A program made the translations under genes and the position numbers. The notes beneath the pieces are model-generated. The model worked only from the letters and a program-made list of their open reading frames with translations. It made no database searches and was not told the origin of the DNA. Positions 1 through 10,004 of a stretch of 34,449 nucleotides of DNA are shown here, piece after piece; positions within the stretch are counted from its first letter, which is position 1; each line of letters starts with the position of its first letter. This stretch comes from Actinomycetota bacterium (GTDB taxonomy: Bacteria; Actinomycetota; Actinomycetes; S36-B12; UBA10799). The stretch spans positions 1-34,449 of the forward strand of contig CAUJEJ010000141.1 in assembly GCA_963169255.1 (NCBI GenBank). The letters are read 5' to 3'.

Positions 1-25
1 CGGGGATTGCGCTTATCCTCATTGG

Positions 26-1867
26 GTGACCGTCATTGATGAATCGAGCGCGCTGCAGACATTGTCGACGGTGTTTGGCTACGACCAGTTCCGCGGAGAC
101 CAAGCAGCGATCATCGACCACGTTGTTGGTGGCGGTGATGCACTCGTTTTGATGCCCACAGGTGGCGGCAAGTCTCTGTGCTATCAAATCCCCGCGCTGT
201 TGCGGCCGGGCACCGGCATTGTGGTGTCGCCACTGATTGCGTTGATGCAAGACCAAGTTGATGCGCTGGCGGCCGTTGGTGTGCGGGCTGCGTTCTTGAA
301 CTCGAGCCAGTCCGGTGCCGCGCAAGCTGACGTCGCGAATCGGTACCGCGCCGGAGAGCTTGATCTGCTTTATGTGGCGCCTGAACGCCTGTCAGTGCCC
401 TCGACGCAAGACCTCCTTGACTCCGCGCCGATCGCCCTATTTGCGATCGACGAGGCGCACTGTGTATCGCAATGGGGTCATGACTTCCGGCCCGACTACC
501 TCACCCTTGCCCACCTCGTTGATCGTTGGCCGGACGTGCCACGGATCGCGCTGACAGCGACCGCGACCCATGAGACGCACCAGGAAATTCTCGCTCGGCT
601 CAAGCTCACCGATTCACGGCAATTCGTCGCCGACTTTGATCGGCCCAACATTCAGTACCGGATCGAACCGAAGAATGCGGTGCGCCAACAGTTGTTGTCG
701 TTCATTCGTCGCGAGCACGCTGGCGACGCGGGCATCGTCTACGGATTGTCTCGCCGGACGGTCGAGGAGACTGCGACCTTCCTGCAACGAAACGACATCA
801 ATGCGTTGCCCTATCACGCCGGAATGGATGCCCAAACCCGCCGCGCAACCCAGGAACGCTTCTTGCGTGAAGACGGCCTGGTCATCGTCGCGACGATCGC
901 GTTCGGCATGGGAATCGATAAGCCCGATGTCCGTTTCGTCGCACACGTGGATCTGCCGAAGTCCGTGGAGGGCTATTACCAGGAGACCGGCCGTGCCGGT
1001 CGCGACGGTCTAGCGAGTACCGCATGGCTTGCTTACGGGCTCGCAGACGTCGTCATGCAGCGGCAATTGATTGACAAGTCTGATGGTGACCTTGACTATC
1101 GGCGACGTCTTGGCCAGAACCTCGACGCGATGCTCGCGCTGTGCGAGATGGTCGAGTGCCGCAGGGTCGGTCTGCTCAAGTACTTCGGACAAACCAGTTC
1201 TGCGTGCGGCAATTGCGATACCTGCCTGCACCCGCCCGAGACGTGGGACGGCACGGTGGCTGCACAGAAGCTGTTGTCGACGGTGTACCGATTGCGTCAC
1301 GAGCGTCGGCAGGGGTTCGGTGCCGGCCAATCGATCGACATCCTGCTCGGCAAGTCCACACCAAAGGTTGAGTCGAACCGGCATCAGGAACTGTCAACAT
1401 TCGGCATCGGCACGGAGTTGACGGAAGCGCAGTGGCGAACTGTTGCTCGACAACTGCTAGCCCGGGACCTCTTGGCAGTCGATCAACATGGTGCGTTGGT
1501 GCTGACCGAGGGCAGTTCGGCAGTGCTCCGTGGCGACGTTAGCGTGCAACTGCGACACGACCCTGTCGTCGTCAAGCCGGCGAAGTCGAAGTCCGGCGGA
1601 GCTGGTGCCAGGAAGGCTCGTGACGGCGACGTCATCGACCTCACCGATGCTGATGAAGCACTCTATGAGCAGCTCCGAGAGTGGCGGCGCGCTCGGGCGA
1701 AGCAAGATGGCATGCCCGCGTACGTGATCTTTCACGATGCGACGCTGCGCGAGATCGCACGCCGTCGGCCAGCGACCGAAGATGACCTCATCGGTGTCAG
1801 CGGCGTGGGCGACAAAAAGCGGGCGAACTACGGCGCCGACGTGGTCAACGTCGTCGCGAACAACTGA
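26..1867 (+). CDS. recQ: ATP-dependent DNA helicase RecQ
   Basis: Superfamily 2 3'-5' DNA helicase that unwinds recombination and repair intermediates in the cytoplasm. The 613-aa product has the whole family layout: Walker A MPTGGGKS at residues 43-50, the DEAH box at 142-145 followed by the RecQ-type [11 protein letters not shown], motif III LTATAT near 176-181, and the motif VI loop [10 protein letters not shown] at 319-328. A four-cysteine zinc site (C378, C394, C397, C400) follows, then a winged-helix RQC region (about 410-510) and a C-terminal HRDC domain from about 545. The start is a GTG 25 bases from the window edge, so a start further upstream cannot be excluded, and no clear Shine-Dalgarno sequence precedes it. 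Length and domains are complete, so the gene should be intact. It reads in the same direction as proS but is separated by about 116 bp, and I see no functional link between them. Confidence 0.96.
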   Translation: MTVIDESSALQTLSTVFGYDQFRGDQAAIIDHVVGGGDALVLMPTGGGKSLCYQIPALLRPGTGIVVSPLIALMQDQVDALAAVGVRAAFLNSSQSGAAQADVANRYRAGELDLLYVAPERLSVPSTQDLLDSAPIALFAIDEAHCVSQWGHDFRPDYLTLAHLVDRWPDVPRIALTATATHETHQEILARLKLTDSRQFVADFDRPNIQYRIEPKNAVRQQLLSFIRREHAGDAGIVYGLSRRTVEETATFLQRNDINALPYHAGMDAQTRRATQERFLREDGLVIVATIAFGMGIDKPDVRFVAHVDLPKSVEGYYQETGRAGRDGLASTAWLAYGLADVVMQRQLIDKSDGDLDYRRRLGQNLDAMLALCEMVECRRVGLLKYFGQTSSACGNCDTCLHPPETWDGTVAAQKLLSTVYRLRHERRQGFGAGQSIDILLGKSTPKVESNRHQELSTFGIGTELTEAQWRTVARQLLARDLLAVDQHGALVLTEGSSAVLRGDVSVQLRHDPVVVKPAKSKSGGAGARKARDGDVIDLTDADEALYEQLREWRRARAKQDGMPAYVIFHDATLREIARRRPATEDDLIGVSGVGDKKRANYGADVVNVVANN

Positions 1868-1929
1868 GCGAACAACCGAGCAAACGACCGACTACACAAA
1901 GCGCACGGCAGATGATTGCGGCGGTCGGC

Positions 1930-1935
1930 TAGCCT
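1930..1935 (+). promoter_or_regulatory. Candidate -10 box for proS
   Basis: TAGCCT fits the actinobacterial TANNNT -10 pattern and lies about 50 bases before the proS start. No convincing -35 hexamer is found at 16-18 bases upstream, so this is only a suggestion from position and pattern. Confidence 0.3.
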
Positions 1936-1983
1936 GTGCCGCAACATCCACGCCGTTGAATGTGTTGCCCGAGGAGCCCAAAA

Positions 1984-3759
1984 GTGTTGTTGCGTATGTC
2001 CACGCTGTTCCTTCGTACGCTGCGCGACGACCCAGCCGATGCGGAGGTGCCAAGCCACCGCCTCCTGGTGCGTGCGGGCTACGTCCGACGTGTTGCGCCC
2101 GGCATCTTCACGTGGCTTCCGCTCGGGTACCAGGTGTTGCGCAACGTCGAAGAGATCGTTCGCAAGCAGATGACGAGTGCTGGGTTCCAAGAGGTTCACT
2201 TCCCGGCTCTGCTCCCGCGCGAGGCGTACGAGGCGACCGGACGTTGGAGTGAGTACGGGCCGAACCTGTTCCGCCTAAAGGACCGCAAGGAGAACGACTA
2301 CTTGCTCGGTCCAACCCACGAAGAGATGTTCACCCTCCTGGTAAAGAGCGAGTACTCGTCGTACAAGGACTTGCCGGTCTCGCTCTTCCAGATCCAAACG
2401 AAGTTCCGCGATGAGGCTCGTCCGCGAGCAGGCATTCTTCGGGGACGTGAGTTCGTGATGAAGGACTCCTACTCCTTTGATCACACCGACGAAGGTCTCG
2501 TGAAGAGCTACGAACAGCACCGCGACGCCTACATCAAAACCTTCGATGAGCTTGGGATGGAATACGTCATCTGTTCGGCCACGTCAGGCGCGATGGGTGG
2601 GTCAGCGAGCGAAGAGTTCCTTGCACTGTCGGAGAACGGTGAAGACACGTTCGTGCGTTGCCAAAGCTGCGGGTATGCGGCGAACGTCGAAGCGGTAACG
2701 ACTCCGGTCGTGACGCCTGCCGACCTTGGGATCGCTCCGACGGCGGACGTCGTCGCGACGCCAGACTGCGCGACCATCGACCAACTGGTGGAGTTCGCGA
2801 ATGCCGACGCAGTGTTAGCCGCGGGCGGACGCACCTGGCAGGCGTCAGACACTCTCAAGAATGTCGTCGTCAAACTCATCGCCGCAGACGGGACGCAGTC
2901 TCCACTCGTCATCGGAATCCCCGGCGACCGCAGCGTTGATGAAAAGCGCCTAGAAGCTGCAGTGGCTCCATCGATCGTGGCACCGTTTGAGGCTGAAGAT
3001 TTCGAGAAGTACCCCATATTGGTACCCGGATACATCGGGCCGCAGGTGTTGGGCGAAGAGAGCGAATCAGGTATTCGCTACCTCGTCGACCCGCGGGTGG
3101 CGACGGGTACCGCGTGGCTGACTGGGGCAAACGCCTTCGAGAAGCATGCGGTTGACGTTGTTGCGGGCCGCGACTTCACTGCGGACGGAACAATCGAGGC
3201 AGCAGAGGTTCGCGAAGGTGACGCCTGCCCGACGTGTGGCAGTGGTTTGACCTTGGCTCGCGGAATCGAGATCGGACACATCTTCCAGCTAGGCCGTAAG
3301 TACGCCGAGGCGCTGGACCTCAAAGTGTTGAACGAGAACGGCAAGCAGGTTGTTGTGACGATGGGTTCCTACGGGATCGGAGTCTCGCGTGCCGTCGCTG
3401 CAGTTGCCGAGCAACGACACGACGACAAAGGCTTGTTGTGGCCACGGTCAATTGCGCCGGCTGACGTACATATCGTCGCGGCGGGTAAGGATGCCGAGCT
3501 CCACGCAGCAGCGCTCGGGGTGGCGCAGGAACTCGAGGCCGCAGGTGTGCGGGTGCTCCTCGACGACCGAAAGGCGGCGTCGCCCGGCGTGAAGTTCAAG
3601 GACGCCGAACTGATCGGAATTCCCACGATCGTCGTCGTTGGGCGAGGCCTCGCCGATGGCGTCATCGAGATCAAGGACCGAGCAACCGACGAACGACGCA
3701 ACGTTGCCGTCGACGATGCCGTGGCGCAGATCCTGGCCGAGATCGCCACACATCCCTAG
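1984..3759 (+). CDS. proS: Prolyl-tRNA synthetase (bacterial type with editing insertion)
   Basis: Class II aminoacyl-tRNA synthetase that charges tRNA-Pro. Class II motif 2 is clear ([18 protein letters not shown], about residues 145-165). The INS editing domain fills roughly residues 220-400, motif 3 is [14 protein letters not shown], and the C-terminal anticodon-binding domain closes the protein. I place the start at GTG 1984 (591 aa) rather than the more upstream ATG 1960. AGGAG lies 7 bases before this GTG, and the resulting N-terminus ([20 protein letters not shown]) matches the family as I know it, whereas the upstream residues look like leader. A -10-like TAGCCT lies about 50 bases upstream. 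The gene converges on the minus-strand ferritin-like pair with a 27-bp gap. ProS beside DUF4439 genes and rimP is also the mycobacterial arrangement (from memory). Confidence 0.96.
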   Translation: MLLRMSTLFLRTLRDDPADAEVPSHRLLVRAGYVRRVAPGIFTWLPLGYQVLRNVEEIVRKQMTSAGFQEVHFPALLPREAYEATGRWSEYGPNLFRLKDRKENDYLLGPTHEEMFTLLVKSEYSSYKDLPVSLFQIQTKFRDEARPRAGILRGREFVMKDSYSFDHTDEGLVKSYEQHRDAYIKTFDELGMEYVICSATSGAMGGSASEEFLALSENGEDTFVRCQSCGYAANVEAVTTPVVTPADLGIAPTADVVATPDCATIDQLVEFANADAVLAAGGRTWQASDTLKNVVVKLIAADGTQSPLVIGIPGDRSVDEKRLEAAVAPSIVAPFEAEDFEKYPILVPGYIGPQVLGEESESGIRYLVDPRVATGTAWLTGANAFEKHAVDVVAGRDFTADGTIEAAEVREGDACPTCGSGLTLARGIEIGHIFQLGRKYAEALDLKVLNENGKQVVVTMGSYGIGVSRAVAAVAEQRHDDKGLLWPRSIAPADVHIVAAGKDAELHAAALGVAQELEAAGVRVLLDDRKAASPGVKFKDAELIGIPTIVVVGRGLADGVIEIKDRATDERRNVAVDDAVAQILAEIATHP

Positions 3760-3786
3760 ATTCCGCAGGTCGTCGCCAGGGCTTCG

Positions 3787-4191
3787 TTAGCCGGGGAAGG
3801 CTTGGCTCGCGCCGCCCCAGCTGATCGCGCGGGTTCCGCATTCCTGCGCATTGCGGATAGCCCGTTCACGTGATGCATCGGCCGAGGTCGTCGCGACCGC
3901 TGCCCAGTTTCGGACGAGTCGCTGTTCGATCTGAATGGCCAGGGCTTTGGCCTGGGCAGGGGAGTCGACCGGCCCAGTCTCGTAAGCGGGGGCGGGCGGC
4001 AGCACGGGTGCTTGCAGTGCGGCGAGGTCAAACCGCAGTTCATCGCGCAGTTGCCGATGGCTTTCCAGTGCGCGTCGGGCGCGTGCTTGGTCCGCACCGG
4101 ACGTGCGAGCGCCGATCACCCCGTAGGCATAGGTCGCGGCGTACTCGCCGTTAAGCGCTTGGGTGAGGTTCTCGATGGCCGCGTCGCTCAT
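3787..4191 (-). CDS. Ferritin-like DUF4439 protein
   Basis: Predicted 134-aa, mostly helical, soluble protein of the DUF4439 ferritin-like family; its biochemical role is not established to my knowledge. The N-terminus (AAIENLTQALNGEYAATYAYGV) has the Glu-Tyr-Ala-Ala-x-Tyr-Ala-Tyr-Gly helix typical of that family, and RRALESHRQLRDEL gives a second helix with potential metal-ligand His and Glu residues. The open frame extends to 4257, but ATG 4191 overlaps the upstream gene's stop by four bases (ATGA), which argues for translational coupling and makes it the best start. It forms a two-gene minus-strand operon with the lipoprotein at 4188-4643, and the two products may form a complex. Metal binding is inference, since no full di-iron ligand set can be assigned by eye. 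Confidence 0.75.
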   Translation of the reverse strand: MSDAAIENLTQALNGEYAATYAYGVIGARTSGADQARARRALESHRQLRDELRFDLAALQAPVLPPAPAYETGPVDSPAQAKALAIQIEQRLVRNWAAVATTSADASRERAIRNAQECGTRAISWGGASQAFPG

Positions 4192-4643
4192 GGTGATCCG
4201 TCCGTCAGTGAGGCAACGTGTTGCGATTCGGACGTCGCGATTAGGGCGAGATCCCAAATGAGTTCGCTACCTGACGCTTGCACACACGATGCGCGACGTT
4301 CACGCGCAGCCTCACGTTCGGCGACGACAAGCTCCTTCAGCGCTGCTTGAGCGGTCGGGGGAATCACCACGCCCTTGAGGTCTGTTGGCGCAGAGTCGCC
4401 ACCAACGGCGGCCAAATGCTCGTTGTGCTGATCGCGGATCGGGGTCAGCTTTGCGGCGAGCGTCGGGAACGCCGCAATCGTCGCGTCGTACCGCTTGATC
4501 AAGTCGTTCTCGCTGGCCGTGACTTGGCTTCTGACGCTGTCGTCCGCATCGCTTACCGGCGTATCGCCTCCGCTGCTGCAAGCGGCGAGGGTCGCCAGTG
4601 GCGCGATGGCACCTGCTTGTAGCACCTGGCGTCGGGTCGGCAT
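4188..4643 (-). CDS. Ferritin-like lipoprotein (DUF4439-associated)
   Basis: Predicted exported lipoprotein of 151 aa. The N-terminus has a Tat-like n-region (TRRQVLQ, residues 3-9), a short hydrophobic stretch and a lipobox LAAC with the lipidated cysteine at position 22. The mature part is helical and polar (IKRYDATIAAFPTLAAKLTPI, then a Glu/Arg-rich helix), as expected of a ferritin-like four-helix domain. It is cotranscribed with, and overlaps by four bases, the cytosolic DUF4439 gene downstream. The start is uncertain: ATG 4643 gives a compact signal peptide, but GTG 4652 and GTG 4658 are in frame, and a TACGCT box just upstream could drive a leaderless transcript from about 4652. The gene is divergent from rimP. 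Function is unknown; a role in envelope metal or redox handling is only a guess from fold. Confidence 0.7.
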   Translation of the reverse strand: MPTRRQVLQAGAIAPLATLAACSSGGDTPVSDADDSVRSQVTASENDLIKRYDATIAAFPTLAAKLTPIRDQHNEHLAAVGGDSAPTDLKGVVIPPTAQAALKELVVAEREAARERRASCVQASGSELIWDLALIATSESQHVASLTDGSP

Positions 4644-4681
4644 TGCGGTCACGGGCACAGCGTAGGCAACGGCCGTGGGTC

Positions 4682-4687
4682 TAAGAT
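4682..4687 (+). promoter_or_regulatory. Candidate -10 box for the rimP-nusA operon
   Basis: TAAGAT lies 80 bases before the rimP start in the divergent intergenic region and is close to the TATAAT/TANNNT consensus. There is no good -35 match at standard spacing. It would give a 5' leader of about 70 bases in which I see no strong hairpin. Confidence 0.35.
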
Positions 4688-4766
4688 GACGCAGTACTGA
4701 AGAATTCGTTTGCGCGCACCAAAGATGGTTCGAAACGCAACGACAAACTACATAAGGAGTCGCACG

Positions 4767-5234
4767 ATGGCAGCGGTATCGAATGAGCGCCTGGGAGCCC
4801 TGCTGGCCCCAGTTGTCGCCTTGACCGGAGTCGATCTCGAAGACGTGACGACCCGTAAGTCCGGCTCCCGTACCGTCGTGCTCATCACCATCGATCGCGA
4901 TGGCGGCGTCGATCTCGACATCGTTGCAGTCGTGTCACGAAAGTGTGCGGATGCGCTGGAAGAAGACGGCGCCTTCGGAGAATCGCCCTACGTCCTCGAA
5001 GTTTCCTCACCCGGAGTCGATCGTCCTTTGACGCAAGCGCGTCATTGGCGGCGTGCCAAGGACCGCCTCGTCAACATCGAGATGCTTGATGGGCGCCGGG
5101 TGCACGGTCGAATTGCGGAAACGACGGATGAGTCTGCCCAGATTCTCACCAAGACCGGAGTCGAGAGTGTCGAGTTCACTGGCGTCGCACGCGCGGTCGT
5201 CGAAGTTGAGTTCGGCAGCGGGAAGGGTGAGTAG
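4767..5234 (+). CDS. rimP: Ribosome maturation factor RimP
   Basis: Small-subunit assembly factor needed for maturation of 30S particles. The 155-aa product has the RimP N-terminal domain with [22 protein letters not shown] and the family signature [12 protein letters not shown] near residues 82-93, followed by the SH3-like C-terminal barrel. The open frame runs upstream to 4710, but ATG 4767 has AAGGAG seven bases before it and begins at the usual point of homology ([13 protein letters not shown]). It is the first gene of the rimP-nusA-rnpM-infB block; nusA starts two bases after its stop, so the pair is almost certainly cotranscribed and translationally coupled. Nothing unusual is seen. Confidence 0.95.
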   Translation: MAAVSNERLGALLAPVVALTGVDLEDVTTRKSGSRTVVLITIDRDGGVDLDIVAVVSRKCADALEEDGAFGESPYVLEVSSPGVDRPLTQARHWRRAKDRLVNIEMLDGRRVHGRIAETTDESAQILTKTGVESVEFTGVARAVVEVEFGSGKGE

Positions 5235-5236
5235 CA

Positions 5237-6349
5237 ATGGATATTGATGTTGCAGCGCTAAGGGCGCTTGTCACGGAGCGGGAACTCTCCCTCGACACAG
5301 TTGTTACGAGCATCGAACAGGCGCTCCTGGTTGCCTACCACCACACGCCCGGTGCTCATCGCGATGCGCGCGTTGAGCTTGATCGGGCGACCGGACACGT
5401 CACAGTCTGGGCGAAGGAAGACCCACAGGAACTCGCGCCAATTGAGATCGTGGCGGACGGCGAAGACGCCGGCGTTGACCTCACCAGCGACACCCCACCA
5501 GTGCGTGTCCCAGAGCCGCCGGTCCGCCGCGAGTTCGACGACACGCCACCAGAGTTCGGCCGTATTGCGGCCACGACGGCCCGCAACGTGCTGATGCAAC
5601 GCCTGCGCGAGGCAAACGATGACATTACGTTTGGAGAATTCTCTGGACGTGAGGGCGACTTGGTTAGTGGCACGGTGCAGCAGTCACGAGACCCACGATC
5701 AGTTGCTGTCGAGTTGGGCAAGATCGAAGGCACCATCCCGGCGGCTGAACAGGTGCCAACCGATGACTACTCGCACGGCACGCGATTGAAGTGCCACGTC
5801 GTCGCGGTCCGCAAAGGGCCCAAGGGTGCACAGGTCACGCTGTCGCGAACCCATCCTGAGTTGGTGCGGAACCTTTTCAAGATGGAGTCTCCTGAAATCG
5901 CTGACGGCACAGTCGAGATCGTCGGCGTCGCTCGCGAAGCCGGGCATCGGTCGAAGATTGCGGTCCGAGCAACGATCGACAACGTGAACCCCAAGGGTGC
6001 GTGCATCGGACCAATGGGTCAACGTGTTCGTGCCGTCACCGCTGAACTGCAAGGCGAGAAGATTGACATCATCGACTGGGCCGACGATCCGGCGACGTTT
6101 GTCGCCAACGCGCTGAGCCCCGCTCGGGTCAACAGTGTGGAGGTCGTCGACCTCGAAGCGCGTTCAGCACGGGTGGTTGTGCCGGACTACCAACTCTCAC
6201 TCGCGATCGGTCGCGATGGACAGAATGCCCGGCTCGCGGCCCGTCTGACGGGCTGGCGCATCGATATTCATAGCGATGCCGAGCAACCAGATGGATCTTC
6301 AGCCCCAGATTCTCAAGCGGCGGACCGCGCCGAGCCGACCGGTGAGTGA
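5237..6349 (+). CDS. nusA: Transcription termination/antitermination factor NusA
   Basis: RNA polymerase-associated factor acting in pausing, termination and antitermination. The 370-aa protein has the N-terminal RNAP-binding domain, an S1 domain (about residues 130-200, starting [10 protein letters not shown]), KH1 with the [14 protein letters not shown] loop and KH2 with [20 protein letters not shown]. As in other actinobacteria, it lacks the C-terminal acidic repeats of enterobacterial NusA and ends in a short polar tail. The ATG lies two bases after the rimP stop, with GGAAGGG about nine bases upstream. Its last bases (GGTGAGTGA) contain the GTG proposed as the start of the next gene, giving an 8-base overlap. 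Confidence 0.96.
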   Translation: MDIDVAALRALVTERELSLDTVVTSIEQALLVAYHHTPGAHRDARVELDRATGHVTVWAKEDPQELAPIEIVADGEDAGVDLTSDTPPVRVPEPPVRREFDDTPPEFGRIAATTARNVLMQRLREANDDITFGEFSGREGDLVSGTVQQSRDPRSVAVELGKIEGTIPAAEQVPTDDYSHGTRLKCHVVAVRKGPKGAQVTLSRTHPELVRNLFKMESPEIADGTVEIVGVAREAGHRSKIAVRATIDNVNPKGACIGPMGQRVRAVTAELQGEKIDIIDWADDPATFVANALSPARVNSVEVVDLEARSARVVVPDYQLSLAIGRDGQNARLAARLTGWRIDIHSDAEQPDGSSAPDSQAADRAEPTGE

Positions 6350-6731
6350 CCAACGGGGTGCGCGCGGGGTAGACTTGCCCTCGGTTCTGAGTACACCGCT
6401 AGGACATCCAACAGCTGAGAGCAAGAATTCGGCAGCCGACGACGGGCACCAACCCGTCAGAACGTGTGTTGGATGTCGTGAACGTGTGACCAAGACCGAC
6501 CTGGTGCGGCTTGTCGCCATCGACGGAAGTCTGGTGATCGACAGGGAGTCCACATTGCCTGGTCGCGGTGCGTATGTGCACTCACGATCTGATTGTGTGG
6601 ATTCAGCACTTCGACGCAGAGCATTCCCTCGTGCGCTACGCACGCAGGGCACACTCGACGCCGACACGGTGAGCAAGACGTTCGCCGCAGGATTTTCCAT
6701 ACCAGCCGATAGTTCAGGAGCAGTTGGATGA
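6342..6731 (+). CDS. rnpM: YlxR/RnpM family RNA-binding protein
   Basis: Small basic protein of the YlxR (DUF448) family, usually encoded between nusA and infB; characterised members bind the RNase P RNA or otherwise affect RNA metabolism. The signature is [20 protein letters not shown] followed by [28 protein letters not shown]. The start is uncertain. GTG 6342 overlaps the end of nusA and is chosen for coupling (129 aa); TTG 6375 is the alternative. No ATG or GTG exists in frame between 6345 and the CVGC motif. This leaves a non-conserved N-terminal extension of about 38 residues ahead of the domain, longer than I expect for the family. A TAGACT box at 6370 and an 11-bp inverted repeat (6403/6467) lie in this N-terminal part and may be regulatory. 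Confidence 0.85.
   Translation: MSDQRGARGVDLPSVLSTPLGHPTAESKNSAADDGHQPVRTCVGCRERVTKTDLVRLVAIDGSLVIDRESTLPGRGAYVHSRSDCVDSALRRRAFPRALRTQGTLDADTVSKTFAAGFSIPADSSGAVG
6370..6375 (+). promoter_or_regulatory. Candidate internal -10 box before rnpM/infB
   Basis: TAGACT in the context GGGGTAGACTTG fits TANNNT and falls just after the nusA stop, where an internal promoter for rnpM-infB would be useful. If active, transcripts would begin about 6382, downstream of the GTG and TTG start candidates of rnpM, so rnpM would be translated mainly from readthrough mRNA. Confidence 0.3.
6403..6477. repeat. 11-bp perfect inverted repeat in the rnpM 5' region
   Basis: GACATCCAACA (6403-6413) is the exact reverse complement of TGTTGGATGTC (6467-6477), with a 53-base loop. 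The right arm encodes part of the CVGC zinc-ribbon-like motif of RnpM, so at least that arm is constrained by coding. About one such pair is expected by chance in a window of this size. Confidence 0.4.
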
Positions 6732-6811
6732 GCGCTCGATGAGTTACCAGCTATGAACCCGTATAGGCACGAATAGGGTCCGAGCATGCGCCCGGGCCAG
6801 GACGGAGAACA

Positions 6812-9511
6812 GTGGCCAAGGCCCGCGTATATGAAGTCGCGAAAGAGCTCGGGATTGATAGCAAGACCGCTCTAGCAAAACTGCAAGAAATGGGAGAGTT
6901 CGTTAAGTCGGCCTCCTCGACTATTGAAGCCCCGGTTGCACGCAAGTTGCGGGATGCATATCCCGACGCACCTGCAGACGCGCCGGAGAAGAAGGCTCCC
7001 GCCAAGAAGGCAGCAGCCAAGAAGGCAGTGCCAAGCCCAGCAGACGGCGCACCGAAGCCGGCGGCACCAACGCCCGCAGCGCCGACTGCACCCGCAGCGG
7101 CCACGCCAACACCGGGTCCGGCTCCAACGCCAGGTCCCGCCCCGACTCCCGCACCAGCGCCAGCAGCACCTGCAGCACCTGCGGCGGCAACGCCTGAGGC
7201 TCCAGCGGCGGCTGCCGCCAGCGCCGATGCGCCGCCAGCGCCGAAGCCCGCAGGACCACGGCCGGGTAACAACCCGTTCACCGGTGCCAGCGGCATGCGC
7301 CCGACGGGCCCACGCCCTGGCAACAATCCGTTTAGTGCAGGTGGAAATTCAGGAATGCAGCGTCCGGGAGTACCCGGCGCGCCACGTCCGAACCCAGGCA
7401 GCATGCCGCCTCGGCCACAGGCCCGCCCTGCCCCGTCACGTCCGGGCCAGCGTCCAGGTGGACCGGGTCAGCGTCCAGGTGGTCCCGGCCAGCGTCCGGG
7501 TGCGCCAGGCCAAGGTGGCGGCGCAGGTCGTCCCGGTGGTGGCGGTGCCCCAGGTCGTCCCGGAGCACCCGGAGGTGCCTTTGGTGGCCGTGGCGGAGGT
7601 CGTCCCGGAGGTCGCCCAGCACGTGGGCGTAAATCGAAGCGGGCGAAGCGTCAAGAGTTTGACAATATGGCGGCACCGACCATCGGTGGCGCGACCGTTC
7701 CCATGGGCAACGGGCAATCAATCACGCTGCCTCGGGGTGCGTCGCTGACAGACTTCGCCGACAAAATCGGCGCAAACCCAGCGAGCCTGGTGAGCGTCCT
7801 GTTCAAGCTCGGCGAGATGGTGACGGCGACGGAATCTGTCAACGATGACACGCTCGCACTGCTTGGTGCCGAGTTGAACTATGAAGTTCAGGTTGTCTCG
7901 CCAGAGGACGAAGACCGCGAGCTGCTCGGGACCTTCAACCTTGAATTTGGTGAGGACGAAGGCAGCGCTGCAGAACTCGTCAAGCGTGCACCGGTTGTGA
8001 CCGTCATGGGTCACGTCGATCACGGTAAGACGAAGCTCCTCGACGCGATTCGCAGCACGTCCGTGGTCGACCGTGAAGCAGGTGGCATCACCCAGCACAT
8101 CGGTGCCTACCAGATCACGGCCCACAAAGACACCGACGAAGAACGCAAGATCACGTTCATCGACACACCGGGTCACGAGGCGTTCACCGCAATGCGTGCC
8201 CGCGGTGCCAAGGTCACTGACGTCGCGATCCTCGTGGTTGCTGCTGATGACGGCGTGAAGCCGCAGACGGTCGAAGCGCTCAACCACGCGCAGGCCGCCG
8301 ATGTTCCGATCGTCGTCGCAGTCAACAAGGTCGACAAGGAAGGTGCTGATCCTGCGAAGGTTCGCGCCCAGTTGACCGAGTACGGCCTGGTGGCTGAAGA
8401 GTATGGCGGCGACACCATGTTCGTGGATGTCTCCGCGAAGCAGAACATGGGCATCGACGAGTTGCTTGAGGCCGTGCTACTGACGGCGGATGCCACGTTG
8501 GATCTGCGGGCGAACCCGACTCAGGATGCTCAAGGTGTCGCGATCGAAGCCCACCTTGACCGTGGCCGCGGACCCGTCGCAACCGTGTTGGTGCAACGTG
8601 GAACCTTGCGTCCAGGCGTATCGATCGTCTGTGGTGGCGCGTATGGCCGCGTTCGCGCGATGCTCGACGAGAATGGCGACACGGTCGATGAGGCGTTGCC
8701 CTCACGTCCGGTCATGGTGCTCGGTCTGACGACCGTGCCCAACGCTGGTGATTCGTTCCTCGTTGTTGAAGAGGACCGAACCGCTCGTCAAATTGCCCAG
8801 ACACGGCAGGCACGCGAGCGTAATGCTCAGCTGGCCAAACGACGTGGCCGTCGCAGTCTCGAGGACTTCCTCAAGACGCTGGAGTCCGGCGAGGTGCAGG
8901 AACTCAACCTCATCCTCAAGGGCGACGTGTCCGGTTCTGTGGAAGCACTCGAGGATGCGCTCCTCAAGATCGATGTGGGCGACGAAGTGTCGTTGCGGAT
9001 CATCGACCGTGGTGTTGGCGCGATCACCGAGACGAACGTCAACCTGGCGCTCGCTTCAGATGCCGTCATCATCGGATTCAACGTTCGTCCCGAAGGTAAG
9101 GCGCGTGAACTCGCCGATCGCGAAGGTGTCGATCTGCGGTTCTACTCGATCATCTACCAGGCGATCGATGAGGTCGAATCTGCGCTCAAGGGCATGCTCA
9201 AGCCTGAGTACGAAGAGGCTCAGCTTGGTTCTGCTGAGGTCCGCGAGGTCTACCGCTCCAGCAAGTTCGGAAACATCGCCGGTGCGCTGGTCCGAAGCGG
9301 TCTGGTCAAGCGGAACGCCAAGGCGCGCCTCATTCGCGACGGGGTTGTCGTTGCCGACAACCTCAAGGTCGAATCACTCAAGCGCTTCAAGGATGACGCC
9401 AGCGAGGTCAAGGAAGGCTACGAGTGCGGTATCGGGCTCGGATCCTTCAACGACATCAAGGTTGATGACGTCATCGAGACCTTCGAGATGAAGGAAATCG
9501 CACGCAGCTAG
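6812..9511 (+). CDS. infB: Translation initiation factor IF-2
   Basis: GTPase that brings initiator tRNA to the 30S subunit and promotes subunit joining. The 899-aa protein has the actinobacterial layout: an N-terminal IF2N domain (residues 1-52), a Lys/Ala/Pro-rich then Gly/Arg/Pro-rich linker (about 55-285), a second IF2N domain, and the G domain with G1 GHVDHGKT (400-407), G3 DTPGH (451-455) and G4 NKVD (505-508). Domains II, III and IV follow. The GTG start begins [20 protein letters not shown], the usual IF2N beginning, with GGAG four bases upstream. The linker contains three tandem 21-nt repeats. The gene lies 80 bp after rnpM and 49 bp before rbfA in the same direction. Confidence 0.97.
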   Translation: MAKARVYEVAKELGIDSKTALAKLQEMGEFVKSASSTIEAPVARKLRDAYPDAPADAPEKKAPAKKAAAKKAVPSPADGAPKPAAPTPAAPTAPAAATPTPGPAPTPGPAPTPAPAPAAPAAPAAATPEAPAAAAASADAPPAPKPAGPRPGNNPFTGASGMRPTGPRPGNNPFSAGGNSGMQRPGVPGAPRPNPGSMPPRPQARPAPSRPGQRPGGPGQRPGGPGQRPGAPGQGGGAGRPGGGGAPGRPGAPGGAFGGRGGGRPGGRPARGRKSKRAKRQEFDNMAAPTIGGATVPMGNGQSITLPRGASLTDFADKIGANPASLVSVLFKLGEMVTATESVNDDTLALLGAELNYEVQVVSPEDEDRELLGTFNLEFGEDEGSAAELVKRAPVVTVMGHVDHGKTKLLDAIRSTSVVDREAGGITQHIGAYQITAHKDTDEERKITFIDTPGHEAFTAMRARGAKVTDVAILVVAADDGVKPQTVEALNHAQAADVPIVVAVNKVDKEGADPAKVRAQLTEYGLVAEEYGGDTMFVDVSAKQNMGIDELLEAVLLTADATLDLRANPTQDAQGVAIEAHLDRGRGPVATVLVQRGTLRPGVSIVCGGAYGRVRAMLDENGDTVDEALPSRPVMVLGLTTVPNAGDSFLVVEEDRTARQIAQTRQARERNAQLAKRRGRRSLEDFLKTLESGEVQELNLILKGDVSGSVEALEDALLKIDVGDEVSLRIIDRGVGAITETNVNLALASDAVIIGFNVRPEGKARELADREGVDLRFYSIIYQAIDEVESALKGMLKPEYEEAQLGSAEVREVYRSSKFGNIAGALVRSGLVKRNAKARLIRDGVVVADNLKVESLKRFKDDASEVKEGYECGIGLGSFNDIKVDDVIETFEMKEIARS
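7442..7504 (+). repeat. Three 21-nt tandem repeats coding PGQRPGG in infB
   Basis: Three consecutive 21-base units (7442-7462, 7463-7483, 7484-7504) encode [14 protein letters not shown] and PGQRPGA in the disordered IF-2 linker. Differences are mostly at codon third positions. Such in-frame repeats can change copy number without breaking the frame. Confidence 0.85.
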
Positions 9512-9560
9512 TGGGCTTCGGCTGACGCTTGTTGCACGTGATTTCGGTTGGGAGACGACC

Positions 9561-10004
9561 ATGAGTGATGAGACTCCACGGGCTCGCCGATTGGCGGACC
9601 GCATCAAGGTGATCGTGGCGGAGATGATCGAGCGGCGGATCAAGGATCCGCGGCTCGGCTTCGTCACGGTTACCGATGCCTACGTCACGAACGACCTTCG
9701 GGAAGCAACGGTGTTCTACACCGTGCTCGGTGACGTTCGCGATCAAGAGGGCACTGCCATTGCGTTGAACTCGGCGAAGGGATTGTTGCGTTCGGAGGTC
9801 GGCAAACAAACCGGCGTTCGGTACACCCCATCGTTGGAGTTCATCGCCGATGCGATGCCGGAGAACGCTCGCCACATCGAAGAGCTGATTGCCGCGACGA
9901 AGAAGTCGGACGAGAAGCTGCAGAAGCGTGCCGCAGGTGCGCAGTTCGCGGGTGATCCCGATCCCTATCGCGTTCCCCGCGAAGAGGGTCAGGACCCTTC
10001 GTGA
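9561..10004 (+). CDS. rbfA: 30S ribosome-binding factor RbfA
   Basis: Small-subunit maturation factor that binds the 16S rRNA region around helix 1 and is needed for processing and cold adaptation. The 147-aa protein has the KH-like RbfA domain: ARRLADRIKVIVAEMIERRIKDPRLGFVTVTD, then VTNDLREATVFYTVLGD and an RSEVGKQTGVRYTPSLEFIAD core. The C-terminal 30 residues are polar and family-variable. ATG 9561 has a GGGAG five bases before it. The stop overlaps the GTG of the next gene by four bases (GTGA, 10001-10004), so rbfA and nrnA are translationally coupled. Confidence 0.96.
   Translation: MSDETPRARRLADRIKVIVAEMIERRIKDPRLGFVTVTDAYVTNDLREATVFYTVLGDVRDQEGTAIALNSAKGLLRSEVGKQTGVRYTPSLEFIADAMPENARHIEELIAATKKSDEKLQKRAAGAQFAGDPDPYRVPREEGQDPS

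Noticed and set aside
7442-7504. Possible CRISPR or satellite repeat
   Set aside because: The units are contiguous, 21 bases, in frame and within infB, so they are coding repeats.
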